DNA of 64,000 nucleotides from Bradyrhizobium sp. NP1 (GTDB lineage Bacteria; Pseudomonadota; Alphaproteobacteria; Rhizobiales; Xanthobacteraceae): NCBI RefSeq assembly GCF_030378205.1, contig NZ_CP127385.1, positions 4,132,001 through 4,196,000 of the forward strand, read 5' to 3'. Position numbers and translations under genes: made by a program. The notes under the pieces were generated by a model. It saw nothing but the letters and a program-made list of their open reading frames with translations. It did not search any database and was not told where the DNA came from. This document shows, piece after piece, positions 17,648 through 27,156 of the stretch. Position 1 is the stretch's first letter. Each line of letters begins with the position of its first letter.

Positions 17648-18889
17648 ATGGTCGGCATGAGACAGCCTGATTCCCGGAACCATCCGACACGGCGCGGTCT
17701 GCTTCGCGTTGGGCTTGGCGCGGCCGCCCTGCTTGCAAGTGGTGCTGCCTCGCGCGCCGCGGCGCCGCCGGGCTTCGAGCAATGGCGCGAGAATTTTCAC
17801 AGCAAGGCGCTCGCCAAGGGTATTTCGGAAGCGACCTGGGCGCGTGCGATGGGCCACGTCGAGCCCGACATGAGCGTGTTCAAGCAGATCGCCAGGCAGC
17901 CGGAATTCAACGAGCAGATCTGGCAATACATCAACCGCCGCGTCTCCGACTGGCGCATCATCCACGGCAAGGAGGCGCTGAAGAAGAACGAGGCGCTGTT
18001 CGCCAGGATCGAGAAGGACTTCGGCGTCGAGCGCGGCACGCTGCTCGCGCTATGGGGCGTCGAATCCGCCTATGGCGATCCGCTGGTGCAGCAGAACCAC
18101 ATGACGCCGGTGTTTCCATCGCTGGCCGCGCTCGCCTGGAACGAGCCGCGTCGGCGCGCCTATTGGGAGACCGAGCTGATCAATGCCTTGAGGATCGTCG
18201 ATCGCGGCTGGAGCACGCCGGAGGAGATGCGCGGCTCCTGGGCCGGCGCGATGGGTCACACGCAATGGATGCCGGAGGTCTGGCTCAATGTCGGCTTCGA
18301 CTATGACGGCGACGGCAAGGTTTCACCGTTCGGCCGGCCCGACGACGCACTCGGCTCCAGCGCCAAATTCCTGGTCAACCGCGGCAGGTATCATCGCGGC
18401 GAGCATTGGGGCTATGAGGTGCGCGCGAGCGGCGCAGCCGGCGGCAGCCGCAGCTATGCGGCCTGGGCGAGCGCCGGCGTCACCCGCGCCGACGGCCAGC
18501 CATTCCCGCAGCCAAACGCATCGGCGCAGTTGTGGATCCCGGTGCCGGGCGGCCCGGCCTTTTTGCTCGGCCCGAACTTCAACGCGGTCAAGAGCTACAA
18601 CCCGTCGATGAACTATGCGCTGGCGATCTGCCATCTCGGCGACCGCATCCTCGGCGCCCCGCCGTTCATCCAGCCCTTCCCCGGATCGGAGCGCGCGCTG
18701 ACGCTCGCCGAGGTGCAGGAAATGCAGACACGCCTCACCAAGGCGGGATTCGATACCGGTGGTACCGACGGTCGCGTCGGCAACGACACGATGAAGGCGA
18801 TCCGGGACTTTCAGACCAAGGCCGGGCTAACGCCGGCCGATGGCTATGGCGGCCTGAAGGTGCTGGCACGGTTGCGGCAGGGCGGCTAG
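17648..18889 (+). CDS. Lytic murein transglycosylase (MltB family) with peptidoglycan-binding domain
   Basis: A 413-residue exported protein. A twin-arginine-like signal peptide (TRRGLLRVGLGAAALLASGAASRA) is followed by a SLT_2/MltB catalytic domain with the catalytic glutamate Glu139 in LWGVESAYGD and GAMGHTQWMP, and a C-terminal PG_binding_1 domain (about residues 345-410, VQEMQTRLTKAGFDTGGTDG). It cleaves peptidoglycan glycan strands in the periplasm. The start could also be ATG 17657. Its TAG stop overlaps the recJ stop in the palindrome CTAG. Confidence 0.9.
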   Translation: MVGMRQPDSRNHPTRRGLLRVGLGAAALLASGAASRAAAPPGFEQWRENFHSKALAKGISEATWARAMGHVEPDMSVFKQIARQPEFNEQIWQYINRRVSDWRIIHGKEALKKNEALFARIEKDFGVERGTLLALWGVESAYGDPLVQQNHMTPVFPSLAALAWNEPRRRAYWETELINALRIVDRGWSTPEEMRGSWAGAMGHTQWMPEVWLNVGFDYDGDGKVSPFGRPDDALGSSAKFLVNRGRYHRGEHWGYEVRASGAAGGSRSYAAWASAGVTRADGQPFPQPNASAQLWIPVPGGPAFLLGPNFNAVKSYNPSMNYALAICHLGDRILGAPPFIQPFPGSERALTLAEVQEMQTRLTKAGFDTGGTDGRVGNDTMKAIRDFQTKAGLTPADGYGGLKVLARLRQGG

Positions 18890-20727
18890 CGGATCAGCGC
18901 CGGTCCGGGGTCGGGCGTGGCGACGTCGAGCACGCGGAGCTGCACGCGCTCCGTGCCCTGGTAGCGGTCGACGCTGAGCGATCCCGCCACATGCAGCACC
19001 TGGCCCCGATTGGCGATCAGCGCGTTGCCAAGCTTCTGGCCGACCGAGCGGAACGCGATGCCGTTGACGATGGCGCCGTCGCCGGACTTGAAGCGCAGCC
19101 GCAAATGCGCCTGCCCGACCTCGTCGGCAAAGACGAGCTGATGCGACGGCAGCGCCACGACGGGTTCGGGATTGCCACTGCCGAACGGGCCCGCGCGGTT
19201 GAGGGTCGCGGCAAACTCCACTGTCACCCCGCGCGCCGACACCGCGCCGTCGATGAAGATCTCGTTGACATGGCGCGCCTGTGCCACATCGCCCGACAGC
19301 GCGCTTTCCATATGGGCGCGGAATTCGGCGAGCTTCTCCTTGCGCAAGGTGACGCCCGCCGCCATGGCGTGGCCGCCGCCCTTCATCAGGAGGCCGTCGG
19401 CCACAGCCTGTCGCACCGCGCGGCCGAGATCGACGCCGGCGATCGAGCGCCCGGAGCCGGTGCCGATGCCGCCGGGCTCGAGCGCGATGGCAAAGGCAGG
19501 CCGCGCGAATTTTTCCTTCAGCCGCGCCGCGACGAGCCCGACCACGCCGGGATGCCAGCCCTCGGATGCGGTGACGATGACGGCGCCCTTGTCCTCCAGC
19601 CCGAGCGCGGCCAGCGCCTCGGCTTCGGCCTGCGCTTCCGCAGCCTGTTCGATGGCGCGCCGCTCGGTGTTGAGGCGGTCGAGCTCGGCCGCGATCCGCG
19701 CGGCCTCGGTGACATCGCCCTCGAGCAGCAACCGCACGCCGAGATCGGCGCGGCCGATGCGCCCGCCGGCATTGATGCGCGGCCCCAGCATGAAGCCGAG
19801 ATGCCAGGCTTCCGGTGGACCGTTCAGCCGTGACACGTCCATCAGCGCGGTATGGCCGACATGGTCGCGGCGGCGTAGCGCGATCAGGCCTTTTGCAACG
19901 AAGGCGCGGTTCAGCCCGATCAGCGGCGCGACGTCCGCGACCGTGCCGAGCGCGACGTGATGCAGCATGCCGAGCAGGTCGGGCTCCGGCATCTCCGATG
20001 TCCAGTAGCCGCGCTGGCGCAGGTCGCGGTTGACTGCGACCAGCGTGACGAGGGTCAGGCCGACCGCGGCGAGATGTCCAAGCCCGGAGAGATCGTCGGG
20101 CCGGTTCGGATTGACCAGCGCGTCGACCACCGGCAGCTCGTCGCCGCACTGGTGATGGTCGATCACGACGACGGACATGCCGAGCCGCTTCGCCTCCGCC
20201 AGCGGCTCGATGCTGGTGGTGCCGCAATCGACGGCCACGAGCAGCGTGGCGCCCTTGGCGGCGAGCATGCGCACGGCTTCCGTGTTCGGGCCATAGCCTT
20301 CGAACAGGCGGTCGGGGATGTGGATCAACGGATCAAGCCCGCAATGGCGCAAATGCCAGGCGAGCAAAGCCGCCGAGGTCGCGCCGTCGACGTCATAGTC
20401 CCCGAAGATCGCGACCTTCTCGCCGCGCGCTGCCGCGTCCGCGATGCGCCTGGCGGCCGCCTCCATCTCCGTCACCGTGAAGGGGTCGGGCATCAGCTTG
20501 CGGATGGTCGGATCGAGAAAATCGGCGACCGCCTCGATATCGACGTCACGGCCGGCCAATACCCGCGCCAGCATTTCCGGCAGTTGATGGCGCTGCGCGA
20601 TCGCGAGCGCGCGGGCCGCGCCGCGCGCATCCAGCCGGTCGCGCCACAATTTGCCGGTGAGCGAATGCGCCACGCCGAGGAACGCCTGCGGCGCCTCGAC
20701 GGGAATTGCGGATGCGGGAAGCGTCAT
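18886..20727 (-). CDS. recJ: Single-stranded-DNA exonuclease RecJ
   Basis: A 613-residue DHH-family 5'-3' exonuclease. Catalytic motifs are DYDVDG (110-115), DCGT (168-171) and DHH (190-192), followed by the DHHA1 motif GGGHAMAAG and a C-terminal OB-fold. It acts in recombination and mismatch and base-excision repair. The ATG at 20727 gives MTLPASAIP; longer upstream frames add non-conserved residues. The same-strand neighbours are glpX, hom and the aminotransferase, an order I recall as common in Bradyrhizobium. Repeat copy C lies 38 bp upstream of the start, between the gene and any distal promoter. Confidence 0.95.
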   Translation of the reverse strand: MTLPASAIPVEAPQAFLGVAHSLTGKLWRDRLDARGAARALAIAQRHQLPEMLARVLAGRDVDIEAVADFLDPTIRKLMPDPFTVTEMEAAARRIADAAARGEKVAIFGDYDVDGATSAALLAWHLRHCGLDPLIHIPDRLFEGYGPNTEAVRMLAAKGATLLVAVDCGTTSIEPLAEAKRLGMSVVVIDHHQCGDELPVVDALVNPNRPDDLSGLGHLAAVGLTLVTLVAVNRDLRQRGYWTSEMPEPDLLGMLHHVALGTVADVAPLIGLNRAFVAKGLIALRRRDHVGHTALMDVSRLNGPPEAWHLGFMLGPRINAGGRIGRADLGVRLLLEGDVTEAARIAAELDRLNTERRAIEQAAEAQAEAEALAALGLEDKGAVIVTASEGWHPGVVGLVAARLKEKFARPAFAIALEPGGIGTGSGRSIAGVDLGRAVRQAVADGLLMKGGGHAMAAGVTLRKEKLAEFRAHMESALSGDVAQARHVNEIFIDGAVSARGVTVEFAATLNRAGPFGSGNPEPVVALPSHQLVFADEVGQAHLRLRFKSGDGAIVNGIAFRSVGQKLGNALIANRGQVLHVAGSLSVDRYQGTERVQLRVLDVATPDPGPALIR

Positions 20728-20764
20728 GATGCTCGCCGGGAGATAGGGACGGGACGCCGATTTA

Positions 20765-20931
20765 CCAGTGGTGCGGATTTGACCTTCGCCGCCCACCTGC
20801 CGCGATCCTTCATGCGAATGTCAAATCCAAAGCTCCACTTGGATCAATAAATTTGCCAGTGGTCCCTTGATTCTGACATTCGCAAAAGTGCCTCCGAAAC
20901 CGGAGTGCGAATGTCAGAATCGGACCACTGG
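20765..20931. repeat. Two-hairpin intergenic repeat, copy C (reverse orientation)
   Basis: Hairpin 2 lies at 20765-20842 (arms CCAGTGGTGCGGATTTGA and TCAAATCC...TCCACTTGG). The linker ATCAATAAATTTG is followed by hairpin 1 at 20856-20931 (outer arms CCAGTGGTCC / GGACCACTGG, inner arms GATTCTGACATTCGCA / TGCGAATGTCAGAATC). Read on the minus strand, the order and linker match copy A. It occupies most of the 265-bp gap between recJ and the dehalogenase gene. Confidence 0.85.
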
Positions 20932-20992
20932 CGATCGTGCCCGAGGCAGCTTGCCGCCCGCAAGCGGCACGGCCGATCTGTCCCCCTTATCC

Positions 20993-21715
20993 CTAGCACC
21001 TCAACCGGTCGGCGATGCCGCCAAAATCCTTGGCGACGATGTCCCAGTTTCCGGTCGCTTCGAAATCGACCTTCTGCAGCGGGCCATATTCGGTCGGCCG
21101 CGCCACGAAAGCGGTCTTCAGCCCGCGCTTCTGCGCGTTCTTCAGATCGTAATTGTGGGCGGCGACCATCATGACTTCGCCCGGCTCCAGGCAAAGCAGT
21201 TTGGCCGCACCGAGATAGGTTTCCGGATCGGGCTTGTAGTGCCCGAACAGCTCCGCCGACATGATGAGATCCCAGGGTAGCCCTGCGAACTTCGCCATGT
21301 TGGTGAGCAGCGCGACATTGCCGTTGGAGAGCGGCGCGATGATGTGCTTTGCCTTCAGGCGCGTGAGGCCCGGAATGCTGTCAGGCCAGGGATGAAGCCG
21401 ATGCCAGCCCAGCGTGAGGTGATGCAGGTCGGCATCGCTCAACCCGGTGATGCCGAGCTGGGCGACCAGCTTGTCGAGCGATTGGCGGTGCAGCACGTCG
21501 AGGATGACGAAGCCGCGCTCGGGATGCTTGCGCACCTCGTCCATCGACGCGGTGTAGACCGCGCGCCAGCCGTCGACGAGTGCGGTCCAGTCCGCCTTGA
21601 TGCCGCGCTTGACGCCCCACGCCGTGAGGTCATTGATGAGGCTGGTGCGCCAGTCGACGACGGTACCGAACACGTCGAAGATCAGCGCCTTCACTCCCGC
21701 AAGATCGGATGTCAT
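20993..21715 (-). CDS. Haloacid dehalogenase, type II
   Basis: A 240-residue HAD-superfamily hydrolase of the (S)-2-haloacid dehalogenase type. The nucleophile Asp14 is in LIFDVFGTVVDWR; further motifs are PLSNGNVALLTNM (motif II) and GHYKPDPETYLGAA (motif III lysine). The type II dehalogenases convert L-2-haloacids to D-2-hydroxyacids, but many chromosomal members have unknown natural substrates. It stands alone on the minus strand. The start MTSDLAGVKALIF is chosen over longer upstream frames because the fold begins there. Confidence 0.87.
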   Translation of the reverse strand: MTSDLAGVKALIFDVFGTVVDWRTSLINDLTAWGVKRGIKADWTALVDGWRAVYTASMDEVRKHPERGFVILDVLHRQSLDKLVAQLGITGLSDADLHHLTLGWHRLHPWPDSIPGLTRLKAKHIIAPLSNGNVALLTNMAKFAGLPWDLIMSAELFGHYKPDPETYLGAAKLLCLEPGEVMMVAAHNYDLKNAQKRGLKTAFVARPTEYGPLQKVDFEATGNWDIVAKDFGGIADRLRC

Positions 21716-21873
21716 ATTTCGCTGCTCCAATTTGCTTATTGTTCTTGGCCGGGTCGGGTACGTCGACCTTTTCATATAGCGGTGCTTGACGTGAATATCC
21801 ATCGCACAACAAAATAGCGAGCCTGCAACGGCCCGGTCGGACAGACGCATCCGCAAGACCTGGTGAGCCATCC

Positions 21874-23007
21874 ATGAGCCAGCCGATCGCGTTCGTTCTC
21901 CTGCAAAATTCGACATTGCCCAACTTGCAGCTACTGGTTGATGCGCTGCGGCAACGCCATCCCGATCGTCCGTGGGCAGCCAATGCCCCCTCGTCCATTC
22001 AGTGCGGCGATCAGGTCGTCGCTCTCACGCTCGTCGACGCGCCGAGGCCGAAAGACGATGCGCTTTGGGAGCGTGCCAAGATCCTCTGGCGAGATGGAGG
22101 TCAGATCGCCGCGCGCCACCGCGCTCACGTCACCTTGTCGATGACGGAAGCAAATACAGGCGAGCTCGAGCGCGCCAGGATCGCAACCGCGGTCATCGGC
22201 GGTCTGGTTTCCACCCTGCCCGAAGCCTGCGCCGTCATCTGGAAAGACAAGATCGGCCGTTCGCCCCAAACGTGGCTGGAGTTCTCGCAAAGCTCGTTCG
22301 CGCCCCCTCCGGGCTATCCGTTTGTGCTGTGGATCGACATCCTTCCGTTCAAGTCGGTCGAGTCGGTGGGCGCGCTGACCGTTGGGCTGTCTTCGTTCAC
22401 CGGCCGTGAAATCGAGTGCGACCTTCCCGGCATGGCGTTGCCGACCCTGGTCGAGAGGGTCGGGATGATCGCCTCCCAGCTCATCGGGCGCGGCGATGGG
22501 ATCAAGGACGGCGAGGTGTTCGTCGTCTCCGCCACCGATCGCATCAAGGTGCACTATGCTGTTTCCCGCTTCAACGGCTCGCCGGTACTGAGGGTCGGCG
22601 CCCAATCGCCCTCCGCCCCGGTCAAGCGATATCCCGTGATCTCGCCGGCGACGGCAAGGGATCATCCGCTCCTGAGCCTGCTGACCCGGGCCGGCCTGTT
22701 CGATGCGAGCGGTGCCGACAACCATGTCGAGCTGCAACCCGCAAGCTATGATTCGGAGGCAAGGCTCGACAGCTACGATCAGGGCATCAGCGGCGTGCTG
22801 TCGAAGATACTGGCCAGCGATGCCTATGTTGCTGCCGACCAGAAGGCGCGCGATGCGCTTGCCCGCGGCGACACCGGCGCGGCAAGGGAGGCATTGCTTC
22901 CCTTCGCCGGCGAGGTCACCAAGCTGCAGGGCCTTCTGAAACAGGGGCTGACGCAGGGACGCGTGTTCATGTTCCTGCCGAAGCAGACGTCAACCCGACT
23001 GTCTTAG
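21874..23007 (+). CDS. DUF4261-like protein
   Basis: A 377-residue soluble protein. The N-terminal half contains HVTLSMTEANTGELERA and the middle YPFVLWIDILPFKSVESVGALTVGLSSFTGREIECDLPG, which resembles DUF4261-type proteins, a family without known activity. A C-terminal helical segment (AADQKARDALARGDTGAAREALLPFAG) looks like a short repeat-type helix pair. A possible promoter (TTGACG, about 17 bases, ACAAAA) lies near 21785. The TAG stop codon is the first three bases of repeat copy D, so the present C-terminus may have been set by insertion of that element. Confidence 0.6.
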   Translation: MSQPIAFVLLQNSTLPNLQLLVDALRQRHPDRPWAANAPSSIQCGDQVVALTLVDAPRPKDDALWERAKILWRDGGQIAARHRAHVTLSMTEANTGELERARIATAVIGGLVSTLPEACAVIWKDKIGRSPQTWLEFSQSSFAPPPGYPFVLWIDILPFKSVESVGALTVGLSSFTGREIECDLPGMALPTLVERVGMIASQLIGRGDGIKDGEVFVVSATDRIKVHYAVSRFNGSPVLRVGAQSPSAPVKRYPVISPATARDHPLLSLLTRAGLFDASGADNHVELQPASYDSEARLDSYDQGISGVLSKILASDAYVAADQKARDALARGDTGAAREALLPFAGEVTKLQGLLKQGLTQGRVFMFLPKQTSTRLS

Positions 23008-23168
23008 TGTCCCGAATCCGAAGTTCGCAACATTTCGCGGCGGACACTTCGCAAACTTCGGAGTCGAAAGGACACTAGCAAACTTATGATTCTAGTGTGG
23101 TTCTGGTTCAGAAGTTCTCTTGGCGGACTCGCAGCAACAATGAAGAGAACTTCTGAACCACCACGCTA
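23005..23168. repeat. Two-hairpin intergenic repeat, copy D
   Basis: Hairpin 1 (23005-23077) has outer arms TAGTGTCC / GGACACTA and inner arms GAATCCGAAGTTCGC / GCAAACTTCGGAGTC. The linker GCAAACTTATGATTC precedes hairpin 2 (23093-23168), with arms TAGTGTGGTT...GTTCAGAAGTTCTC and GAGAACTTCTGAAC...CCACGCTA. The first TAG is the stop codon of the upstream gene. Confidence 0.85.
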
Positions 23169-23206
23169 GAGCCCTTCGGTTCTGATTGAATCAGAACCGG
23201 GCTCTA
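23167..23206. repeat. Third hairpin attached to repeat copy D
   Basis: TAGAGCCC-TT-CGGTTCTGATT pairs with AATCAGAACCGGGCTCTA, a long near-perfect stem with almost no loop. It abuts copy D. It could act as a bidirectional terminator between the DUF4261-like gene and glpX, although no T-tract follows. Confidence 0.7.
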
Positions 23207-23277
23207 GATTCCAGTCTTGATGCGTTTTCTTCACGCGAACCGGCATCCACTTCGCTCGAAGACGCTTTGGCGGTCAC

Positions 23278-24279
23278 TCAATCGAGGTGGAATTTCGCGA
23301 GCTCGCGGTGCTCGGCCTTGATGGTGCGCACGGTGCCGGTGACCGAGCGCATCACAACGGTTTCGGTCTCGATCACGCCGTCCTTGCGGAACTTGACGCC
23401 GGACAGCAGCGAACCGGTGGTGACACCCGTCGCCGCGAACAGGCAATCGCCGCGCGCCATGTCCTCGATGCCGTAGATCGTGCGGGGATCGTTGATACCC
23501 ATCTTGTGGGCCCGCTCGCGCTTCTCCTCGGTGTCGAGGATCAGCCGGCATTGCATCTGACCGCCGATGCAGCGCAGCGCGACGGCAGCCAGCACGCCTT
23601 CAGGAGCGCCGCCGGTGCCGAGATACATGTCGACGCCGGTATTTTCCGGATCGGCGCAGTGGATCACGCCGGCGACGTCGCCGTCGGTGATCAGCCGCAC
23701 CGCGGCGCCGGTCGACCGGACGCCCTGGATGATGTCGGCATGGCGCGGCCGGTCGAGCACCAGCACGGTGATCGCCGAAGTGTCGACGCCCTTGGCCTTG
23801 GCAAGGCGGCGGACATTGTCGGCCGGTGAAGCGTCGAGCTCGACGACGCCTTTCGGATAGCCGGGCCCGATCGCAAGCTTCTGCATGTAGACGTCCGGCG
23901 CGTGCAGCAGCGTACCGCCGTCGGCCAACGCCATGGTCGCAATCGCGCCCGGCATGTTCTTGGCGCAGAGCGTGGTGCCTTCGAGCGGGTCGACCGCGAT
24001 ATCGACCTGCGGTCCGGCTTGGATGCCGACCTTTTCGCCGATGAACAGCATCGGCGCTTCGTCGCGCTCGCCCTCGCCGATCACGACGGTGCCTTCGATC
24101 GGCAGCTTGTTGAGTTCCCGCCGCATCGCATCCACCGCGGCCTGGTCGGCGGCCTTCTCGTTGCCGTGGCCGCGCAGCCTCGCCGCAGAGACCGCCGCGC
24201 GCTCGGTCACGCGCACGAGTTCCAGCGTCATGATGCGCTCAAGCAGCAATTGCGGCGGAACGGAAATATGGCTCGACAT
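23278..24279 (-). CDS. glpX: Class II fructose-1,6-bisphosphatase
   Basis: A 333-residue GlpX protein. Signature segments are VVIGEGERDEAPMLFIGE, VDPLEGTTLCAKNMPGAIA and GTGGAPEGVLAAVALRCIGG, all metal- and phosphate-binding parts of the lithium-sensitive phosphatase fold. It makes fructose 6-phosphate in gluconeogenesis and may also take sedoheptulose bisphosphate. A GAGGAG ribosome site supports the ATG at 24279. It lies 81 bp downstream of hom on the same strand and is probably co-transcribed with it. Confidence 0.95.
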   Translation of the reverse strand: MSSHISVPPQLLLERIMTLELVRVTERAAVSAARLRGHGNEKAADQAAVDAMRRELNKLPIEGTVVIGEGERDEAPMLFIGEKVGIQAGPQVDIAVDPLEGTTLCAKNMPGAIATMALADGGTLLHAPDVYMQKLAIGPGYPKGVVELDASPADNVRRLAKAKGVDTSAITVLVLDRPRHADIIQGVRSTGAAVRLITDGDVAGVIHCADPENTGVDMYLGTGGAPEGVLAAVALRCIGGQMQCRLILDTEEKRERAHKMGINDPRTIYGIEDMARGDCLFAATGVTTGSLLSGVKFRKDGVIETETVVMRSVTGTVRTIKAEHRELAKFHLD

Positions 24280-24360
24280 CGGCGTACTCCTCAAATCCCT
24301 TTTTGGCAGACCCGCGGGCCCGCAATCAATCGTTCAACGCACCAACCCTACGCTTGCGCG

Positions 24361-25677
24361 TCAATTTTTCTCGATCCGTATCACCTGCGGCCGGCCGCTG
24401 ATCACCTTGTCCCGCTGCACGGCCTCAAGCGCACGGCGCACCGCGTCCTCATGGGTGGCATAGGTGATCAGGATGACCGGGACAGGTGAAGCTTTTCTTG
24501 CCGCGGCCGCAGCATTTGCGTCGGGATGGCGCTGAACGATCGATTCGATGGAGATCTTCTGCTCGGCGAGCCGGGTCGCGATCGTCGCGGCGGTGCCGGG
24601 CAGGTCGCGCGCCATCAGGCGGATGTAGTAACCGCCCTCGTGCCGCTCCATCGGCGCCTTTGCGGTTTCGCGCAGCCGCTCCACCGGCCGCCCGAACGGC
24701 TTGGCGCGGATGCCACGGGCGACGTCGACGATGTCGGACACGACCGCGGACGCGGTCGCCGCGCCGCCGGCGCCCGGGCCGACCAGGGTGATCGGCGGAA
24801 TGCCCTCGCCGTCGATGGTCACCGCGTTGGTGACACCCATCACCTGGGCGATCGCCGAGGACTTCGGCACCATGGTCGGATGCACGCGCTGCTCGATGCC
24901 CTTGGTGGTGCGCATGGCGACCCCGAGCAGCTTGACGCGGTAGCCGAGCTGCGCGGCCGCGCGCAGGTCTTCCGGCGCGATCGAGGATATGCCTTCGACA
25001 TAGACCGCGCTCTGGGCGACCTTGGTGCCGAAGGCGAGGCTTGCGAGGATCGCAAGCTTCTGCGCCGTGTCGTGGCCGTCGACGTCGAACGACGGATTGG
25101 CCTCGGCATAGCCGAGCCGCTGCGCATCCTTGAGGCATTCGGCGAACGACAGGCCCTCCTCTTCCATCCGCGTCAGGATGTAGTTGCAGGTGCCGTTGAG
25201 AATGCCGTAGACGCGGTTGATGCCAGTGCCGGCGAGGCCCTCGCGCAGCGTCTTGATGACGGGAATGGCAGCGCCGACGGCGGCCTCGAAATTCAGCGCG
25301 CCGCCGTGCTTCTCGGCCGCGCGCGCCAGCCGCAGGCCATGCCTGGCGATCAGCGCCTTGTTGGCTGTCACCACCGACTTGCCGGCCTTCAGCGCAGTCT
25401 CGATCGCGGACAGCGCAGGCTCGCCAGAGCCGCCGATCAGCTCGACCAGACAGTCGATATTGGGATCGTTGGCGAGTTCGAGCGGATTTTTCGCCCAGGC
25501 CACGCCGTTGAGGTTGACGCCGCGCTTCTTCGCCTTGGAGCGCGCTGTCACGGCCACCACCCGCACGCCGCGGCCCGAGCGCGCAGCCAGTGTCCTGCCC
25601 TGCTCTTCGATGAGGCGGACGACTTCGGTACCCACGGTGCCGAGTCCCGCGATACCCACTTTCAGGGGTGCGACCAT
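24361..25677 (-). CDS. hom: Homoserine dehydrogenase
   Basis: A 438-residue enzyme with an N-terminal NAD(P)-binding Rossmann fold (KVGIAGLGTVGTEVV), the catalytic region GILNGTCNYILTRMEEEG and YAEANPSFDVDGHDTAQKLAIL, and a C-terminal ACT domain (about residues 350-430, GGYYIRLMARDLPGTAATIATRL) for threonine feedback. It reduces aspartate semialdehyde to homoserine for threonine and methionine synthesis. It follows the aminotransferase gene by 67 bp on the same strand and precedes glpX. Confidence 0.96.
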   Translation of the reverse strand: MVAPLKVGIAGLGTVGTEVVRLIEEQGRTLAARSGRGVRVVAVTARSKAKKRGVNLNGVAWAKNPLELANDPNIDCLVELIGGSGEPALSAIETALKAGKSVVTANKALIARHGLRLARAAEKHGGALNFEAAVGAAIPVIKTLREGLAGTGINRVYGILNGTCNYILTRMEEEGLSFAECLKDAQRLGYAEANPSFDVDGHDTAQKLAILASLAFGTKVAQSAVYVEGISSIAPEDLRAAAQLGYRVKLLGVAMRTTKGIEQRVHPTMVPKSSAIAQVMGVTNAVTIDGEGIPPITLVGPGAGGAATASAVVSDIVDVARGIRAKPFGRPVERLRETAKAPMERHEGGYYIRLMARDLPGTAATIATRLAEQKISIESIVQRHPDANAAAAARKASPVPVILITYATHEDAVRRALEAVQRDKVISGRPQVIRIEKN

Positions 25678-25744
25678 GACGAAACGAACCTGCCGGAAGG
25701 AGCTCTAGGCACGACCTGATCCGAAATGCTTTCGGCGATCACGC

Positions 25745-26965
25745 CTATCGCCGGTTGGCGAGAGGGACCACGTTGTGCAACGTTTCCAGGCCACTTTCAA
25801 GGAAGCGGCGCACGCCGCGGGCAGCCTGGCGGATCCGCTGCTCGTTTTCCACCAGCGCAATGCGCACGAAACCCTCGCCATGCTCGCCGAAGGCCACGCC
25901 CGGCGACACCACGACACCGGACTTTTCCACCATCAACGTCGCAAATTGCATGCTGCCGACGTCCTGGAAAGCTTTCGGCAGCGGCGCCCAGGCGAACATC
26001 GAGGCTTGCGGCGGCGGAATGTCCCATCCGGCGCGGCCGAACGATTCCACCAGCGCATCGCGCCGCTTGCGGTAGGTGTCGCGCATCTCGCGAATGCAGT
26101 CCTCCGGGCCGTTCAGGGCTGCGGTCGCCGCCACCTGGATCGGCGTGAACGCGCCGTAGTCGAGATAGGATTTCACCCGCGCCAGCGCTGCGATGAGGCG
26201 CTCATTGCCGACCGCAAAGCCCATGCGCCAGCCGGCCATCGAGAATGTCTTCGACATCGAGGTGAATTCGACGGTGACGTCGATCGCGCCCGGCACCTGC
26301 AAAACCGACGGCGGCGGATTGTTCTCGTCGAAATAGACCTCGGCATAAGCGAGGTCGGACAGGATGAAGATCTCGTGCTTCTTCGCGAACGCCACGAGAT
26401 CCCGGTAGAAATCGAGGCTCGCGACATAAGCGGTCGGGTTCGACGGATAGCAGACCACGAGCGCGAGCGGTTTCGGGATCGAATGGATGATCGCGCGCTC
26501 CACCGCCTCGAAGAATTGCGGCGTGGGCTCCGACGGTACCGAGCGGATCACCCCGCCCGCCATCAGGAAGCCGAAGGCGTGGATCGGATAGCTCGGGTTC
26601 GGGCACAGGATGACGTCGCCTGGCGCGGTGATCGCCTGCGCGACGTTGGCAAAGCCTTCCTTGGAGCCGAGGGTGGCGACGACCTGGGTTTCCGGATTGA
26701 GCTTCACGCCGAAGCGGCGCGCATAGTAGCCGGCTTGCGCCCTGCGGAGCCCCGCGATGCCGCGCGATGCCGAGTAGCGGTCGGTTCGCGGCTTGCCCAG
26801 GGTTTCCTTGAGCTTCTCGATGACGTGGGGCGGCGTCGGCAGGTCGGGATTGCCCATGCCCATGTCGATGATGTCGGCGCCGGCATTGCGTGCGGCCGCC
26901 TTGGCCCGGTTGACCTGTTCGAACACGTAAGGCGGCAAGCGGCGAATGCGGTAAAACTCGTCCAT
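25745..26965 (-). CDS. alaC: Class I aminotransferase, AlaC (glutamate-pyruvate) type
   Basis: A 406-residue PLP-dependent aminotransferase beginning MDEFYRIRRLPPYVFEQVN. It contains GSKEGFANV, PNPSYPIHAFGF, CYPSNPTAYVA (PLP-ring contact) and the Schiff-base lysine in FTSMSKTFSMAGWRMGF. The sequence follows AlaC-type alanine aminotransferases closely; such proteins are sometimes annotated as LL-diaminopimelate aminotransferase. It is the first gene of the probable unit aminotransferase-hom-glpX. ATG 26965 is preferred over a TTG six codons upstream. Confidence 0.87.
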   Translation of the reverse strand: MDEFYRIRRLPPYVFEQVNRAKAAARNAGADIIDMGMGNPDLPTPPHVIEKLKETLGKPRTDRYSASRGIAGLRRAQAGYYARRFGVKLNPETQVVATLGSKEGFANVAQAITAPGDVILCPNPSYPIHAFGFLMAGGVIRSVPSEPTPQFFEAVERAIIHSIPKPLALVVCYPSNPTAYVASLDFYRDLVAFAKKHEIFILSDLAYAEVYFDENNPPPSVLQVPGAIDVTVEFTSMSKTFSMAGWRMGFAVGNERLIAALARVKSYLDYGAFTPIQVAATAALNGPEDCIREMRDTYRKRRDALVESFGRAGWDIPPPQASMFAWAPLPKAFQDVGSMQFATLMVEKSGVVVSPGVAFGEHGEGFVRIALVENEQRIRQAARGVRRFLESGLETLHNVVPLANRR

Positions 26966-27156
26966 GGCTCCAGGCTCCGACAACCGGCGGGCGGAATCGC
27001 CTCACATCCGGCCAGGTGAAGCGGAAACTCCGCCCCTGCCCCGAAACCACGCCAAATCAATGATTTAGCGCGAATTCGGGAGCAAAAACTCTAATCCCTG
27101 CCCCGATATGCGGTTGAATTAGCAGTCTTTTACCACGCGGACGCCGACGCGCCACC

